A DNA stretch of 64,000 nt from Juglans regia (lineage: Eukaryota; Streptophyta; Magnoliopsida; Fagales; Juglandaceae), in the NCBI RefSeq assembly GCF_001411555.2, contig NC_049901.1, positions 25,842,562 through 25,906,561 on the forward strand, read 5' to 3'. Under the pieces are notes generated by a model, which saw only the letters and a program-made list of their open reading frames with translations, ran no database searches and had not been told where the DNA came from. Shown piece by piece: positions 9,990 through 21,749 of this stretch (position 1 is the stretch's first letter; each line of letters starts with the position of its first letter). The translations under genes and the position numbers were made by a program.

Positions 9990-11179
9990 TGTAAGACATC
10001 CCTTGGCTTTCCTACACTTCTTTGAGACGCCTCCAAATTCCGCTTCGGATCAGACGGATATTTGAAGCGTCGAGACATGCAACACAAGGTTACCTGCCTC
10101 CGTTCATGACATATAAGATGCAATATTCCTAACTGAAATATCTCAAATACGTAAAACATACTTCATACATAATGACGTACTAAACAACTGAGATCACTAC
10201 ACTAGTCCAAAATGGTTGTGATCAAAAGAGTGTTGGAGATTGAACTCCACAAATACCAGTAGTAATCTGAGGTAACTACTGTACCACCATCTACGTCACA
10301 CCATTGTTTAGTCGATCATTTCCAGTTGGTCGATTCTTGATTCTCATTCAAATCCTATAACAAAATCTATCATTCGGGGGGAATGGTAGTTGGGACTACC
10401 ACAGTGAGATTTGATTACAAATCTCAGCAAGTTAACAGGAAACTTCCACACAGGTTAATGATGCATGCATGGTAGTAAAAGCATGAATGTATAATTAAAT
10501 CATAAGTAATCATAGCATAACTTGACATACAACATAACATAACTGGCATAACTTAAACTGAAACTGAAGTTTAGCATGAACGTGACTTGAAACATAGCAT
10601 GGACTTGAAACATAGCATGAACGTGAACTTGATTTTGACACGTGTCTAATATTATTCACTAAGTGTGGCTAAGATCTTGCCAAGTGTCCAAATAAAACTT
10701 CTCTAATCTAATTTGGACATTCCACACTATGATTTTGAAATACTGCAATTGGTGCGCATATCGAGGTTACTATTCACTCCGAAAGAGTGAATCATAAACT
10801 TAACACTAAAAATTCTTAAATATTCATATTGACCTACAGTGAAAATATTATACTGAAATTCAACCTCGAAGTGCCCCTAAAAATAATTTCACAATTTCCA
10901 ATAGACGTTTCGTCTGGAATTATGAAAATAGGGTATTGCGTCATAAAATTCTAAATAATCCACTGAGTCTAATGGCGTGGACCATAATGCATTCTGACAC
11001 TTCTAACCACCTCAAATAAATAAAACTTATATTTCTAGCACCATAGTGAGTGATAACACTGACTATAGTGACAGACTAAAACCTATGTAATTGGTCGATT
11101 CGTAAAAACTTATGGGGTTTTCACGAGATTCCTAAAGTCAATAGAAATTCCACCAATAAATTTCTAGTAGGCTGTTACA
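9990..11179 (-). repeat. LTR of chromovirus-like element H
   Basis: On the minus strand this segment starts TGTAACAGCC at 11179 and can be closed at GGGATGTCTTACA (9990), giving mirrored TGTAA/TTACA ends and 1190 bp. Directly upstream (11198-11180) is a purine run of the type AGGAGGGGAGGA. It is preceded by a frame reading DFEDEIS, the usual end of a Ty3/gypsy chromovirus (Tekay/Del-like) pol. That marks it as a 3' LTR. The 3' boundary at 9990 is inferred from TG/CA ends only; no target duplication was found. Confidence 0.6.
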
Positions 11180-11752
11180 TCCTCCCCTCCTAAAAAAGAG
11201 ATTTCGTCCTCGAAATCGACGTAAGTACAAACATAAAATACGCTCAAAAGAAAAAGTTGCTTACCAACTTATTGCCCATCACTGGATGCCTCATCACGCC
11301 CAACGGCCAGGTCTCGTTCTTCTTGAAATAACGTCTTCTTCTCGTAGTCAACACTATTATTATCTATAACCATCATATGGTTATACAAAATAGCTACTAC
11401 TATAACATTAGGGTATAACAATCCCAAAGGTTACTACCTAAACTTAATGACTTCTAGTCTGACCTTCTAGGATACTGAATCCTTGCTTAAAAGAAATCAC
11501 TACTCTCTTCACTATTCAGAGAATTATCCACAACGTGTATATATATCTTCCATTCTTAACTCTCTTTCTCTCAAATCATATCAATTTGTACTGGAGTCCT
11601 TCCACAAGGTAGGTCAAGTCGTACCATCATACTTTCTAAATCTAAAACTTCAAGTATTCATGCAGTTCAATTTGGAAAAAAATTTAATCCATATACAACT
11701 GAATTCACATTCTATTTCCTCAAGGAATTATATCTGCCTAGGACTAGCTTAC
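11180..11752 (-). mobile_element. Residual internal end of element H
   Basis: After the polypurine tract (11180-11199) and about 10 codons resembling a pol C-terminus, the rest shows no recognisable domain. The sequence is cut at 11752 by the LTR of element D. It is probably a decayed and rearranged internal part of H. Confidence 0.4.
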
Positions 11753-12477
11753 TGATGGGAACCAAGGTGGGCCTAGTCTTAAAGATATGTTGCAAATTCC
11801 AGATGGGCCAAATACAAGTTCAAGGGCTTAAACGATGAAGATTATGCTTTGATTCATTTTATAAGCTATGGAAAGGGCAATAACATGACTTATAGGCTTT
11901 GGACACTTGAAGGCTTCCAACTTATTTAATTAATTTCAAGGACCTATTTTATTTGCTTAGAATAATAATTGGGTTTATGCCTATGCAAAGGCATGTTGGG
12001 AAATTTATTATTTTATTGAACTAGGGTTAGGGTTACTGTAGCTGAGTTACTGTAGCGCATACTGTAGCCGTGGCACTGCTCACTCAGGGGTATTTTTGGA
12101 AGATGGGGTTTTATTTTATCTAGGGTTTTAATTAGGTTTTGGTTTAAATACTCTTTGTAGCCTCATTTTCAGAAGATTATGAAGTTTATGAAATTTGATG
12201 AATTTATTCATTGTGAGTTGAGTTTTACTCCTCTTGTTCTTAATTGAACTTTTGAACTTATCAAAGGTAAATCACAACCTTTGTGGCGTTCCTCCTTTGT
12301 AATTTGGGTTCTTGAGACGGGTTCTTCAATGGGTCTAGATTTTAATATAATCTAGGTTCTTGAAACGAGTTCTCATCGGGTCTAGATTCTCCATCCATAG
12401 ACATGATTTTGGCTTTCTTGGGGTATTTTCAAATTGACTGTGGGTTCAAGGGATTCCTTTCCCGCGGGTTCATATCA
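11753..12477 (+). repeat. 5' LTR of element D
   Basis: This 725-bp LTR of the TGATGGGAACC family lies in plus orientation, starting at 11753 and ending TTCATATCA at 12477. It is followed by a tRNA-Met primer-binding site and so is a 5' LTR. It is more divergent from A, B and E than those are from each other. Confidence 0.88.
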
Positions 12478-13378
12478 TTTGGTATTAGAGCAAGGTTTCC
12501 AATTAGGTCTGATTCTATCTTTTAATTTTAGCATCCTTAAATTTAATTCTAGAGCTTCATTGTTCTAAGGTTGCCAAAAAAAAAAAAATAGAAACAAAAA
12601 GTAGGCTGCCGAAATTCTTAGGATTTTGGGTTTGTCTGAAATTTGCATCACCTAGGGTTTCAAAATTCTAGGGTTTTCCTGCATCTCTAAGTTTGTCAAT
12701 TGCTTGGAATGTCGTTCCATTGATTCTCTTCTACTTCATTATCGATGCTTGTGTGTTTGAATTCAATTGGTTGGTTTTCACAATTGAATATTGCTGTTTG
12801 TGGATGAATTAAAGAAAAAAAAAGAAAAAAAAAAAGAAAAAAGAAATTTGAAAAAAAAAAAAGAGAGAAGAGGAAGAAGAAAAAAAAAGGTAGCATATTC
12901 AGAGGTTGCTACATAGTTACAAAAATGAGAAAGAAAGAAATTTGTTGATTGAACCTTATCATCATCAAAGGGGCTGCTGCATACATCACTCAAGTTGGTA
13001 TCTTGTCTTACTTTCATTCGTATAATTTCATTGATTCTCGTGTCATTTTTATTCCTTCATATTTCTCTTGTTCTTGTTTCCTGAATCTAATTACTAGTTG
13101 GGATAAAACAAGGTTGCCTTGTCTTGATTGAGTTCATTTAGTTCTGAAAGAACTTGAGTGAAAAAACTATTGAGGTAAAAGCCAAGAGAGTGTGAGACTA
13201 TTATCGGGAAAAAGCCATTAAGAGTGAAACACGAGTGGAGTGCCATTATTTGAGTGTAAACACGTAAGAGAGTGTGTGAGGTTTTCACAAACATTCTTTT
13301 TGGGCAGCAAATTATGATGTCTCAAAGAAGTGACTCATCATCAAAAGGTGTGGAAGAGAACTCATCCTTTGTGTTGCA
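12478..13378 (+). mobile_element. gag: Element D leader and first codons of gag, cut by element G
   Basis: The primer-binding site TGGTATTAGAGC lies at 12480-12491; one base differs from TGGTATCAGAGC. An A-rich simple-sequence block (about 12810-12890) and a conserved leader follow. Gag begins at ATG 13317 with MSQRSDSSSKG and NSSFVLH, clearly homologous to MSHRSSSSPRG in A, B and E. After 21 codons the frame is cut at 13378/13379 by the LTR of element G. The rest of D is not in the recognisable part of the window. Confidence 0.8.
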
Positions 13379-15269
13379 TGTAACACCCCGTATTTTAGTG
13401 TATTTTTACTGAAGGAATTATTTTTATGGATTCAAAATTTATTCTCTTATTTTAAAATTATTGGATTTTTAAGTGGGTTATTTTTAGGATTTTTAATTTG
13501 GTGAAAATTATTTTTATGTGCTTTCTTAATATTTATTTATTGTTATGTATTTAAATTGCTTTTAATATTTATTTAATTATTGTGAGATTTAATTATTTCA
13601 AATTGACTTTACCATTACGTTTAAATTATTTTACTTAATTTGTGGTTTTAAAATCGTTTCCGTTGGATCATTTTCGTGACCCAAGTTATGAGGATTGGAC
13701 CTCATTTCTTTTCCCCTATTTTTCTTTTCCTCCTTTTCTTTTCTTTCTTTTCTTTTTCTTCCTCCTTATTTCTCCTTCTTCCCGCGCGAGCTGCTTCTCC
13801 CTCTCTCCCGTGCGTTCCGTCGTCCACCCCCCGCCGCCGCGCCGCCGTGACCTACACCGCCCAGCCCCAGTAGCTTCCCCTCCCGCCGGTCATCAACCCC
13901 ACCAACCTCACTTCCATCCGAGCCACCGTTAGCCTCCACGCACGGCTCGAAGCCGCGGCACTCTTTCCGCCGTTGCGCCGCCGTCGCACCACCATTGGCC
14001 ACCATCTTCCTACCACTTCATCCCCGACCTCTTGGCAACCCTTTGGACCCAACCCCGGCTCCGATCCGTCACCGGTGAAGCCCCACCAAGTCCATTTCCG
14101 ATTTGTACGTTTTTGGCCTTAAACCACCATTTGCGCCGTCATCCACGGCAAACCACCACCACCATTGGCTTCACCGACCTCTCTAGGCCCTACCCTATCA
14201 TTTTGGGGTCTTCGTTTGTCTCCGTTGAAAAGTGGGTATTTGTGACCCACGGCCATAGTGTATTTTACACTGTGGTGTTGCTCAGACGTCGCCTTTTTCA
14301 GCTTCGTGATCCTCCGGAAATTATCATATAGCGCTGTAAGTATTTCTCCAAAGTATTCCCATGAATTTTATGTATTTTTGCACTAACGCATTTCACTGTA
14401 TTTTTGGCATGCCGGACTGAGTCCGAGGAGTACGGGAGTCGGATGGATTTATGATTGGAGTTGTTTGGATTGGTTATTGGTTATTGAGGAATGTGGATTT
14501 GTGTTGGTACATGTGCATATCATTATTTCATGCATGATCATGTTTGTAAAGGAAAACTGGGTTTTCGTGTATTGCATTCATGTTCATGTGTTTATGAAAA
14601 CTGGGTTTTCATGTGAGAATGGAATTTGGGTGCGTGCGTATCACGACCCCAAGCCGAGATGGGGCATTATCTCGGTGGAGCTCCTCTGGTTACTCGGGAG
14701 CGGAATAAACTGAGTAACGTCCCCTGGATTGTCGCTGGGCGACAATGGGATCGGACGAGAGTTTCGTGCCGACTCCGTGGTCCTTCTGCTGGCGGGGACT
14801 AGAGGATGTCTGGCCATGTACGCGCTGGGCGCGGAACTGGGCATCGCTACGAAGCCAGGACGTGCGGATGGTCCCTAGGGGAGGCCATGGTGCATAGGGT
14901 ATTGACGGATTAAATGGACTATTTTCTGGGAAAATAGTGTGAGTTGGATTTTGTGTAAATCATTTTCTGGGAAAATGTTTTACGGATTATTTTTGGGCCA
15001 AATGGGATTTTGGCGTGTGTTGGAAAATTATCATTTTCGGGGAAAATGATGTTTTGAGGAAAAATGCATATTTCATCATATGCATGCATGTTAGTTGTAT
15101 TAAATGCATTTTATTCCTGAGATTATTTTTGGGTTATACTTACCTGCGGTACCATTCTGTGGTAACGCAGATTTTGATGCAGATGAGGAGGAGGAGGGCG
15201 AGCCTGAGGAGACGGCTCCGCCCGAGGAGTGATCTGGGATCACTAGCTTGTTATTTATTTTACCCTTTG
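13379..15269 (+). repeat. 5' LTR of element G, left part
   Basis: The LTR starts TGTAACACCCCG, the usual terminus of plant chromovirus LTRs. It is interrupted at 15269 by element F and resumes at 27447, ending GGCGCCACA at 27683; total length is about 2.1 kb. It contains a C-rich and CpG-rich stretch (about 13780-13960) with short Pro/Arg/Ser-rich open frames. A purine-rich block (GAGGAGGAGGAGGGCGAG) occurs near 15185. The open frames show no domain and are more likely leader or promoter sequence than genes. The target copy on the left would be TTGCA. Confidence 0.75.
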
Positions 15270-16104
15270 TGATATGAACCCGTGGGAATGAATTCCCTTG
15301 AACCCACAATCAATTTGAAAACTCCCCAAGAAAGCCAAAATCAAGTCAAGGATGGAGAATCTAGACCCGATGAGAACTCGTTTCAAGAACCTAGATTATA
15401 TTAAAATCTAGACCCGTTGAAGAACCCGTCTCAAGAACCCAGATTACAAAGGAGGAACGCCACAAAGGTTGTGATTTACCTTTGATAAGTTCAAGAGTTC
15501 AATCAAGAACAAGAGGAGAAAACTCAACTCACAAATAAAATTCAATATTGTCTAACTCTCAAATGAGGCTACAAAGAGTTTTTAAAGCCAAACCTAATCA
15601 AAACCCTAGCCAAAATAATGCCCCTTTTACCCAAAATTACCCTTGATGAACAGTACCGGCTACAGTACGCGCGGCTACAGTAACCCCAACAGTAAATTGA
15701 TGAAACCCTAGTTCCTAAAATGTAATTTTCCAAATAAGCCCTTGGCCAAAATACAAGGCCTTCCCAAAAACATAGTTCAAAAGAAATAAGACATGTGAGC
15801 CAAGCATCTTCAAGCCCACTTATTCTAAACTAATAAAATAAATCATTTAACCAAATTGGAAGCCTCCAATAACAATAGGCCGTATCTTTAAGTCATGTCT
15901 TCCACAGCTTGAATAAAGTGGATCAAAACTGGTTCTTCTTCTTTCAGACCCATCTTCAGTGTTGGGCTCTTGCTGGCTTCATCCCAGGTGGATTGCACCA
16001 ATCCTTGCATTGCTTCCTTGATCTTCTTGGCCCTTGATCTTGTAATTGGCCCATCTGGAACTTGCAAAGGATCTTTAAGAGTAGGCCCACCTTGGTTCCT
16101 ATCA
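15270..16104 (-). repeat. 3' LTR of element F
   Basis: On the minus strand it runs from TGATAGGAACC at 16104 to TTCATATCA at 15270 (835 bp). The polypurine tract lies at 16118-16105. It contains the last roughly 70 codons of the integrase frame (to 15888). Confidence 0.9.
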
Positions 16105-17454
16105 TTCCCCCTCTCCTCAAAAGGATTCGACCTCGAATCTTCACCTACATCAAAAGGAGAAAGATCAGAAACATTGAAAGTTGCAGAAACTTTATACTCA
16201 CCTGGAAGATCGACTTTATATGCATTGTCATTAATTTTCTCAAGAATTTGGAAAGGTCCATCTCCTCGAGGATGCAACTTAGTCCTTCTATGGGCTGGGA
16301 ATCTTTCTTTGCGCATGTGAACCCAAACCCAATCTCCTGGTTCAAAGATGACACGCCTTCGTCCTTTATTGGCTTGGGAAGCAACCCTTTCATTCTTTTG
16401 GGCAATTTGAAGCCGTACCCTCTCATGAAGTGATTTCACCAACTCCGCCTTCTTTTGTCCATCCAAACTACTCCTGTCATCAACAGGTAAAGGCATCAAA
16501 TCCAAAGGAGTAAGTGGATTAAATCCATAAACAATTTCAAAAGGAGAGTATGAAGTAGTAGTATGCATCGTCCTATTATATGCAAACTCTATAAATGGCA
16601 AACAATCCTCCCAAGTTTTTAAATTCTTATGAACAACAGTGCGTAAAAGCTGAGTTAAAGTCCTATTAACTACTTCAGTCTGACCATCAGTCTGTGGATG
16701 ACAAGTAGTGGAAAATAAAAGCTTAGTACCCAATTTCCCCCACAACACCTTCCAAAAGTAGCTAAGGAATTTAACATCCCTATCAGAAACAATACTCCTA
16801 GGTACACCATGGAGTCGCACTATCTCCCTGAAAAACAAGTCAGCTATATTTGTTGCATCATCTGTTTTATGGCATGGAATGAAATGTGCCATCTTACTGA
16901 ATCTATCAACAACAACAAAAATAGAATCTCTACCCCTTTTGGTCCTAGGCAGCCCCAAAACAAAGTCCATAGATATGTCGACCCATGGCTCACTAGGAAC
17001 GGGTAAGGGTGTATACAACCCATGTGGCAAAACCTTAGATTTGGCCTTTCTACATGTAATGCATCTTCCACAAATACGGTTAACATCTCTCTTCATCTTA
17101 GGCCAAAAGAAATGTTCATGCAAAATGTCTAAAGTTTTCTTGACACCAAAGTGTCCCATTAACCCCCCACCATGTGCCTCATGCACCAATAACTCACGCA
17201 TAGAACAATTTGGCAGACAAAGTTTGCTTTCTTTAAACAAATAACCATCATGCTTGTAAAACTTACCAAATGCCGCCTTATCACATGCCACATACACATT
17301 TGAAAAATCAGCATCATCGGCATACATGTCTTTCACGTATTCAAACCCAAGCATTTTGGCACTCATAGAAGTAAGAAGTACATACCTCCGGGATAGAGCA
17401 TCAGCAACAATGTTCTCCTTACCTTGCTTGTAACGGATGACATAGGGAAAGGTC
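15888..17454 (-). CDS. pol: RNase H end and integrase of element F
   Basis: This is the continuation of the F polyprotein after the E insertion. It starts mid-protein at [20 protein letters not shown]. The integrase zinc-binding part is at HEAHGGG...[14 protein letters not shown]...CGRCITC. The catalytic core has WVDISMDF (first Asp), IVSDRD (second Asp) and the Glu of [17 protein letters not shown]-type module follows ([36 protein letters not shown]). The C-terminal tail [19 protein letters not shown] lies inside the 3' LTR. Such a tail is the proposed targeting motif of group A CRM elements. All three catalytic residues are present. Integrase inserts the element DNA into the nucleus chromosome. 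The segment is separated from its upstream half by E. Confidence 0.88.
16105..16118 (-). promoter_or_regulatory. Polypurine tract of element F
   Basis: On the minus strand GAGGAGAGGGGGAA lies directly before the 3' LTR. It falls inside the integrase reading frame (NPFEERGN region), so it is both coding and a replication signal. Confidence 0.85.
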
Positions 17455-18261
17455 TGATGGGAACCAAGATGGGTCTAGTCTTAAAGATCATTTGCAACTT
17501 CCAGATGGGCCAAGAAGATCAATGAGAAAATGCAAGGATTGATGTAATCCATTTGAGACAAGTTTAGCAAGAGCCCAACATTCAAGATGGGGCTTGAAGG
17601 ATGAAGATCCAATTTTAATTCATTTGATCAGCTACGGAAGAGGGCAACGACAAGACTTAAAGGCTTTGGACTCTTGAAGGGTTTCAACTTATTTAATTCA
17701 TTTAAAGAACTTATTTTATTAGTTTAGAATAATTGAGTTTATTATGAGAAGGACTTAAGGGAGCCTATGCAAGGGCATGTTGGGAAAGTTATTATTTTAT
17801 TGAACTAGGGTTAGGGTTACTGTAGCTGAGTACTGTAGCACGGCACTGTAGCCGTGACACTGTTCATCCAGGGGCACTTTTGGAAGATGGGGGTTTATTT
17901 TGGCTAGGGTTTCACTAGGTTTTGCTTTAAATACTCTATGTAGCCTCATTCTAATCAGATAATGAAATTTATGAAATTTGATGAATTTTATTCATTGTGA
18001 GTTGAGTTTTACTCCTCTTGTTCTTAATTGAACTTTTGAACTTATCAAAGGTAAATCACAACCTTTGTGGCGTTCCTCCTTTGTAATTTGGGTTCTTGAG
18101 ACGGGTTCTTCAATGGGTCTAGATTTTAATATAATCTAGGTTCTTGAAACGAGTTCTCATCGGGTCTAGATTCTCCATCCATAGACTTGATTTTGGCTTT
18201 CTTGGGAAGTTTTCAAATTGACTGTGGGTTCAAGGGATTCCTTTCCCGCGGGTTCATATCA
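17455..18261 (+). repeat. 5' LTR of element E
   Basis: This LTR is 807 bp, running from TGATGGGAACC to TTCATATCA. It is preceded by the target copy AGGTC and followed by the primer-binding site. Confidence 0.92.
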
Positions 18262-18263
18262 TT

Positions 18264-18276
18264 TGGTATCAGAGCC
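18264..18276 (+). promoter_or_regulatory. tRNA-Met primer-binding site of element E
   Basis: TGGTATCAGAGCC begins two bases after the 5' LTR. It matches the complement of the 3' end of plant initiator tRNA-Met, the usual primer for this group. B and F carry TGGTATTCAGAGC and D carries TGGTATTAGAGC at the same place. Confidence 0.88.
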
Positions 18277-19176
18277 AGGTTTCCAATCAGGTCTGATTCT
18301 ATCTTTTAATTTTAGTATCCTTAAATTTAATTCTAGGGCTTCATTGTTCTAGGGTTGCCAAAAAAAAAAAATTGAAACAAAAAGTAGGCGGCCGAAATTC
18401 TTAAGGTTTTGGGTTTGGCTGAAATTTGCATCACCTAGGGTTTCAAAATTCTAGGGTTTCCTGCATCTCTAAGTTTGTCAATTGCTTGGAGTGTCGTTCC
18501 ATTGATTCTTTTCTATTTCATTGTCCATGTTTGTGTGTTTGAATTCAATTGGTTGGTTTTCACAATTGAATATTGCTGTTTGTGGATGAATTAGAGAAAA
18601 GAAAAGAAAAGAAAAGAAAAGAAAGGAAAAGAAAAGAAAAGAAAAGAAAAGAAAGGAAAGGAAAAGAAAAGAAAAGAAAAGAAAATTCCAAAAAAAAAAA
18701 AAAAGAAGAAGTTGAAGAGAAGAGAAGAGAAGAGAAGGTAGCATATTCAAAGTTGCTACATAGTTACAACAATGAGAAAGAAAGAAATTTGTTGATTGAA
18801 CCTTATCATCAAAGGGGCTGCTGCATACATCACTCAAGTTGGTATCTTGTCTTATTGCTACTCTTTCATTCGTATAACTTCATTGATTCTCGTGTCATTT
18901 TTATTCCTTCATGTTTCTCTTGTTCTTGTTTCCTGAATCTAATTACTAGTTGGGATAAAACAAGGTTGCCTTGTCTTGATTGAGTTCATTTAGTTCTGAA
19001 AGAACTTGAGTGGAAAAACTATTGAGGTAAAAGGCAAGAGAGTGTGAGACTATTATCGGGAAAAAGCCATTAAGAGTGAAACACGAGTAGAGTGTCATTA
19101 TTCGAGTTGAAACACGTAAGGGAGTGTGTGAGGTTTTCTTTTTTACCACTAACATTCTTCTGTGCAGCACCTTCTA
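18277..19176 (+). other. Leader of element E
   Basis: This is untranslated sequence between the primer-binding site and gag. It has an A/G simple-sequence block of GAAAA repeats (about 18595-18735), longer than in the other copies. It creates a spurious Lys/Glu/Arg-rich open frame that is not a gene. Confidence 0.7.
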
Positions 19177-20343
19177 ATGTCTCATCGGAGTAGCTCATCA
19201 CCAAGGGGGCGAGTAGATAACTCATCCTTTGTGTTGCATGCCATGCAACATGAGTTTGAGCGGTTGAACTTGGTGTTAGGTGAAGTGAGGAATAGCATGG
19301 ATAATCAAGAAGCAATGGTTAGAAATCTGCAAGCAGAGAAAGATAGGAGGCGACATGAGCCTAATATTAAGAATGGGTATGAGAATGGAGAGTATGGTGA
19401 GGATGAGGAAGTGCTAACATCTGAAGTTGGATTGGGTAGACATAGAAGAGTTAGGCATGGAAGAGGCCTTAGGGCAAACTCAGGGGGTCGAGATAGAGTA
19501 GATAAGCACCTTGGAAGCATCAAAATGAAAATACCATCATTCCAAGGTAGAACTGACCCTGAAGTTTATTTAGAGTGGGAGAAAAGAATAGAGTTGGTGT
19601 TTGATTGTCATAATTACTCTGAGCAGAAAAAGATGAAGTTGGCTGTAATTGAGTTCACTGATTATGCGATTATTTGGTGGGATCAATTAGTATCCAATAG
19701 GAGGAGGAATTTTGAGAGGCCTGTAGAAACATGGAGAGAGTTGAAAGCTATCATGAGGCGGAGATTTGTACCTAGCCACTACTATAGAGACCTCTACAAA
19801 AAATTACAAAATCTTATACAGGGGTCTAGGAGTGTAGAGGACTACCATAAGGAGATGGAGGTGGCTATGATTCGGGCTAATGTAGTGGAGGATCGGGAGG
19901 CCATAATGAAAAGATTTTTGAGGGGGTTGAATAGGGAGATAGCCAATGTAGTTGAGTTGCAACATTATGAGGAGGTAGAGGACATAGTGCACATGGCTAT
20001 GAAGGTGGAGAGACGGCTAAAAGGAAAGGGTACATCAAGGTATACTTCGGTTTCTAGTACTTCTTGGAAACCAAAGTGGGACAAAAATGATCAAGTTGTA
20101 GCAAAGGAGAAGACCGAACCACCAAAGGGAAAAGATTTGGGTGAGGCCGAAACCTCAAGAAAAAGTGAGAATGAGCTTAATAGTAAGAGTGAAGGTGACA
20201 GTGAAAGTGAGATTGTGCTGAAAAGAAAGAGTGAAGGTGAGATTGAGAAGAAAAGAAACAGTGAGACCGAAATGGAGAAAGACAGAAAAATGAGAGAGAA
20301 AAAAGAAGAGGGTGAGACTAAAACCTTAAGCAAAAGAGAATGA
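19177..20343 (+). CDS. gag: Gag of element E
   Basis: The structural gag starts at MSHRSSSSPRGR (ATG 19177). The gag core is at about residues 110-280 ([57 protein letters not shown]), followed by a Ser/Lys/Glu tail. A two-base deletion relative to B near 20335 changes the frame. The protein therefore ends at LSKRE (stop 20341-20343), about 60 codons earlier than in B. The gag core is intact. No zinc knuckle is present. Confidence 0.87.
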   Translation: MSHRSSSSPRGRVDNSSFVLHAMQHEFERLNLVLGEVRNSMDNQEAMVRNLQAEKDRRRHEPNIKNGYENGEYGEDEEVLTSEVGLGRHRRVRHGRGLRANSGGRDRVDKHLGSIKMKIPSFQGRTDPEVYLEWEKRIELVFDCHNYSEQKKMKLAVIEFTDYAIIWWDQLVSNRRRNFERPVETWRELKAIMRRRFVPSHYYRDLYKKLQNLIQGSRSVEDYHKEMEVAMIRANVVEDREAIMKRFLRGLNREIANVVELQHYEEVEDIVHMAMKVERRLKGKGTSRYTSVSSTSWKPKWDKNDQVVAKEKTEPPKGKDLGEAETSRKSENELNSKSEGDSESEIVLKRKSEGEIEKKRNSETEMEKDRKMREKKEEGETKTLSKRE

Positions 20344-21064
20344 GTTGAAAAGTAATTATGAAAAAGAGAGTGAAAAAGAAAAAGAGAGTGGAAAGAAAAG
20401 AGAGTGTGAAGAAAGTGAGAGAAAAACAAAGAGAAAAGTGAGTTTTTGTGCTAAGGCGAGTCTTAATCCTAACGGACTTGACGTATGTTTGCCTAGTATT
20501 GTTGTCTCTTTGTTGCAGGGATATGAGGTCATGTTTCCTAGTGGTGTCTTTTGTGGATTGCCACCTTTAGGGAGATAGAGCACTACATTGATTTTATGCC
20601 AGGTGCGACAATTCTTAATCGACCTTTCTTGGAAAAACAAGAGTCTTTCTTGGAAAAACAAGAGTCATTGACACACTTAAAGGGACAAGGTAAGTTGTTG
20701 ACTAGAATGCATCCTAAGCGGGAGGATTGTATTGAGACTTTTCCTCATGTATTCAAATACACACAAGGTATGAAAAATTTTGTGGTTGATGCTTTAGCAA
20801 GAAGGTATGTCCTTGTCTTCATTTTAGACGCGAAATTGTTGAGATTTCAATATGATAAGGAATTGCATGCTAATAATGATGACTTTGCTAGTGTGTATGG
20901 AACATGTGAGAATGCATCTTTTGGTAAGTTCTATAAACTAGATTGGTACTTGTTTAGAATGAATAGATTTTGTGTGCCTACTAGTTTTATGCGTAAGTTG
21001 CTTGTGTGTGATGGACATGCTGGTTTGTTGGGTAACCATGGTGTAAGGAAAACTTTTATTGTGT

Positions 21065-21480
21065 TGCATGACTGTTTGTGGGAATACCATTTGCCATTCA
21101 AAGACTTGTTGCACGAACGTTTGTGGAAGTATCATTTGTCATTCATTGATGTATTGCATGAACATTTGTGGGAGTATCATTTGCCATACATTGACGTGTT
21201 GCATGAACGTTTGCGGGAGTATCATTTGCGTTTCATTGAGTTTGCATATAATTGGAGTGGTCATTCTGGTGAAAATAAGATTTCAGACATGTTGCATGAA
21301 CGTTTATGGGAGTATCATTTGCCATTCATTGACTTGTTGCATGAACGTTTGCGGGAGTATCATTTGTCATTCATTGAGTTTGCATATTGGAGTGGTCATT
21401 TTAGTTCAAGGAAGACTTTAGATGTGCTTCATGAACATTTGTGGAAGTATTGTTTGCCATTCATTGAGTTTACATATAAT
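21065..21480 (+). repeat. In-frame 45-bp minisatellite in element E
   Basis: Seven degenerate copies of a 45-bp unit encode residues such as VLHEHLWEYHLPYID. They are arranged 4 + 2 + 1 and separated by 45-48 bp spacers that encode FAYNWSGH or FAYWSGHF plus KTLD-like ends. Both halves come from the integrase of F: ILHEH from the zinc-binding part, and [15 protein letters not shown] from the late core. Matching arrays are at about 4080-4550 (B, eight units) and 2025-2345 (A, seven units). Confidence 0.85.
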
Positions 21481-21735
21481 TGGAGTGTTCATGCTACTAC
21501 TAAATTTTCACCAATTGAAATTGTTTGTTTACTTAATCAATTTCCTCCTTCAGATTTAAAGTCTTTACTAGTTGATGACATGAGTAGCTTGGATGGACTA
21601 TTCCAAATTCTTAAACAAATGAATGAAAATGCATATGTAATGGATCTTCCAGGTAAGTATCATGTTTCTACTATTTTCGATGTTACTAACAATTTTCCCT
21701 TTGATCCAGGTGGAGATTCGAGGTCGAATCATTTT

Positions 21736-21749
21736 GAGGAGAGGGGGAA
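21736..21749 (+). promoter_or_regulatory. Polypurine tract of element E
   Basis: GAGGAGAGGGGGAA lies immediately 5' of the 3' LTR. Confidence 0.85.

Noticed and set aside
13642..14331. Several Pro/Arg/Ser-rich frames on both strands
   Set aside because: They lie inside the LTR of element G in a C-rich stretch, overlap on both strands, and show no domain; they are composition effects.
18573..18983. Lys/Glu/Arg-rich open frame
   Set aside because: It is created by the GAAAA simple-sequence block in the leader of element E and has no counterpart of the same frame in B or D.
21065..21480. Regular 45-bp repeats as a possible CRISPR array
   Set aside because: The units are contiguous, coding in frame, without unique spacers, and in a plant retrotransposon.
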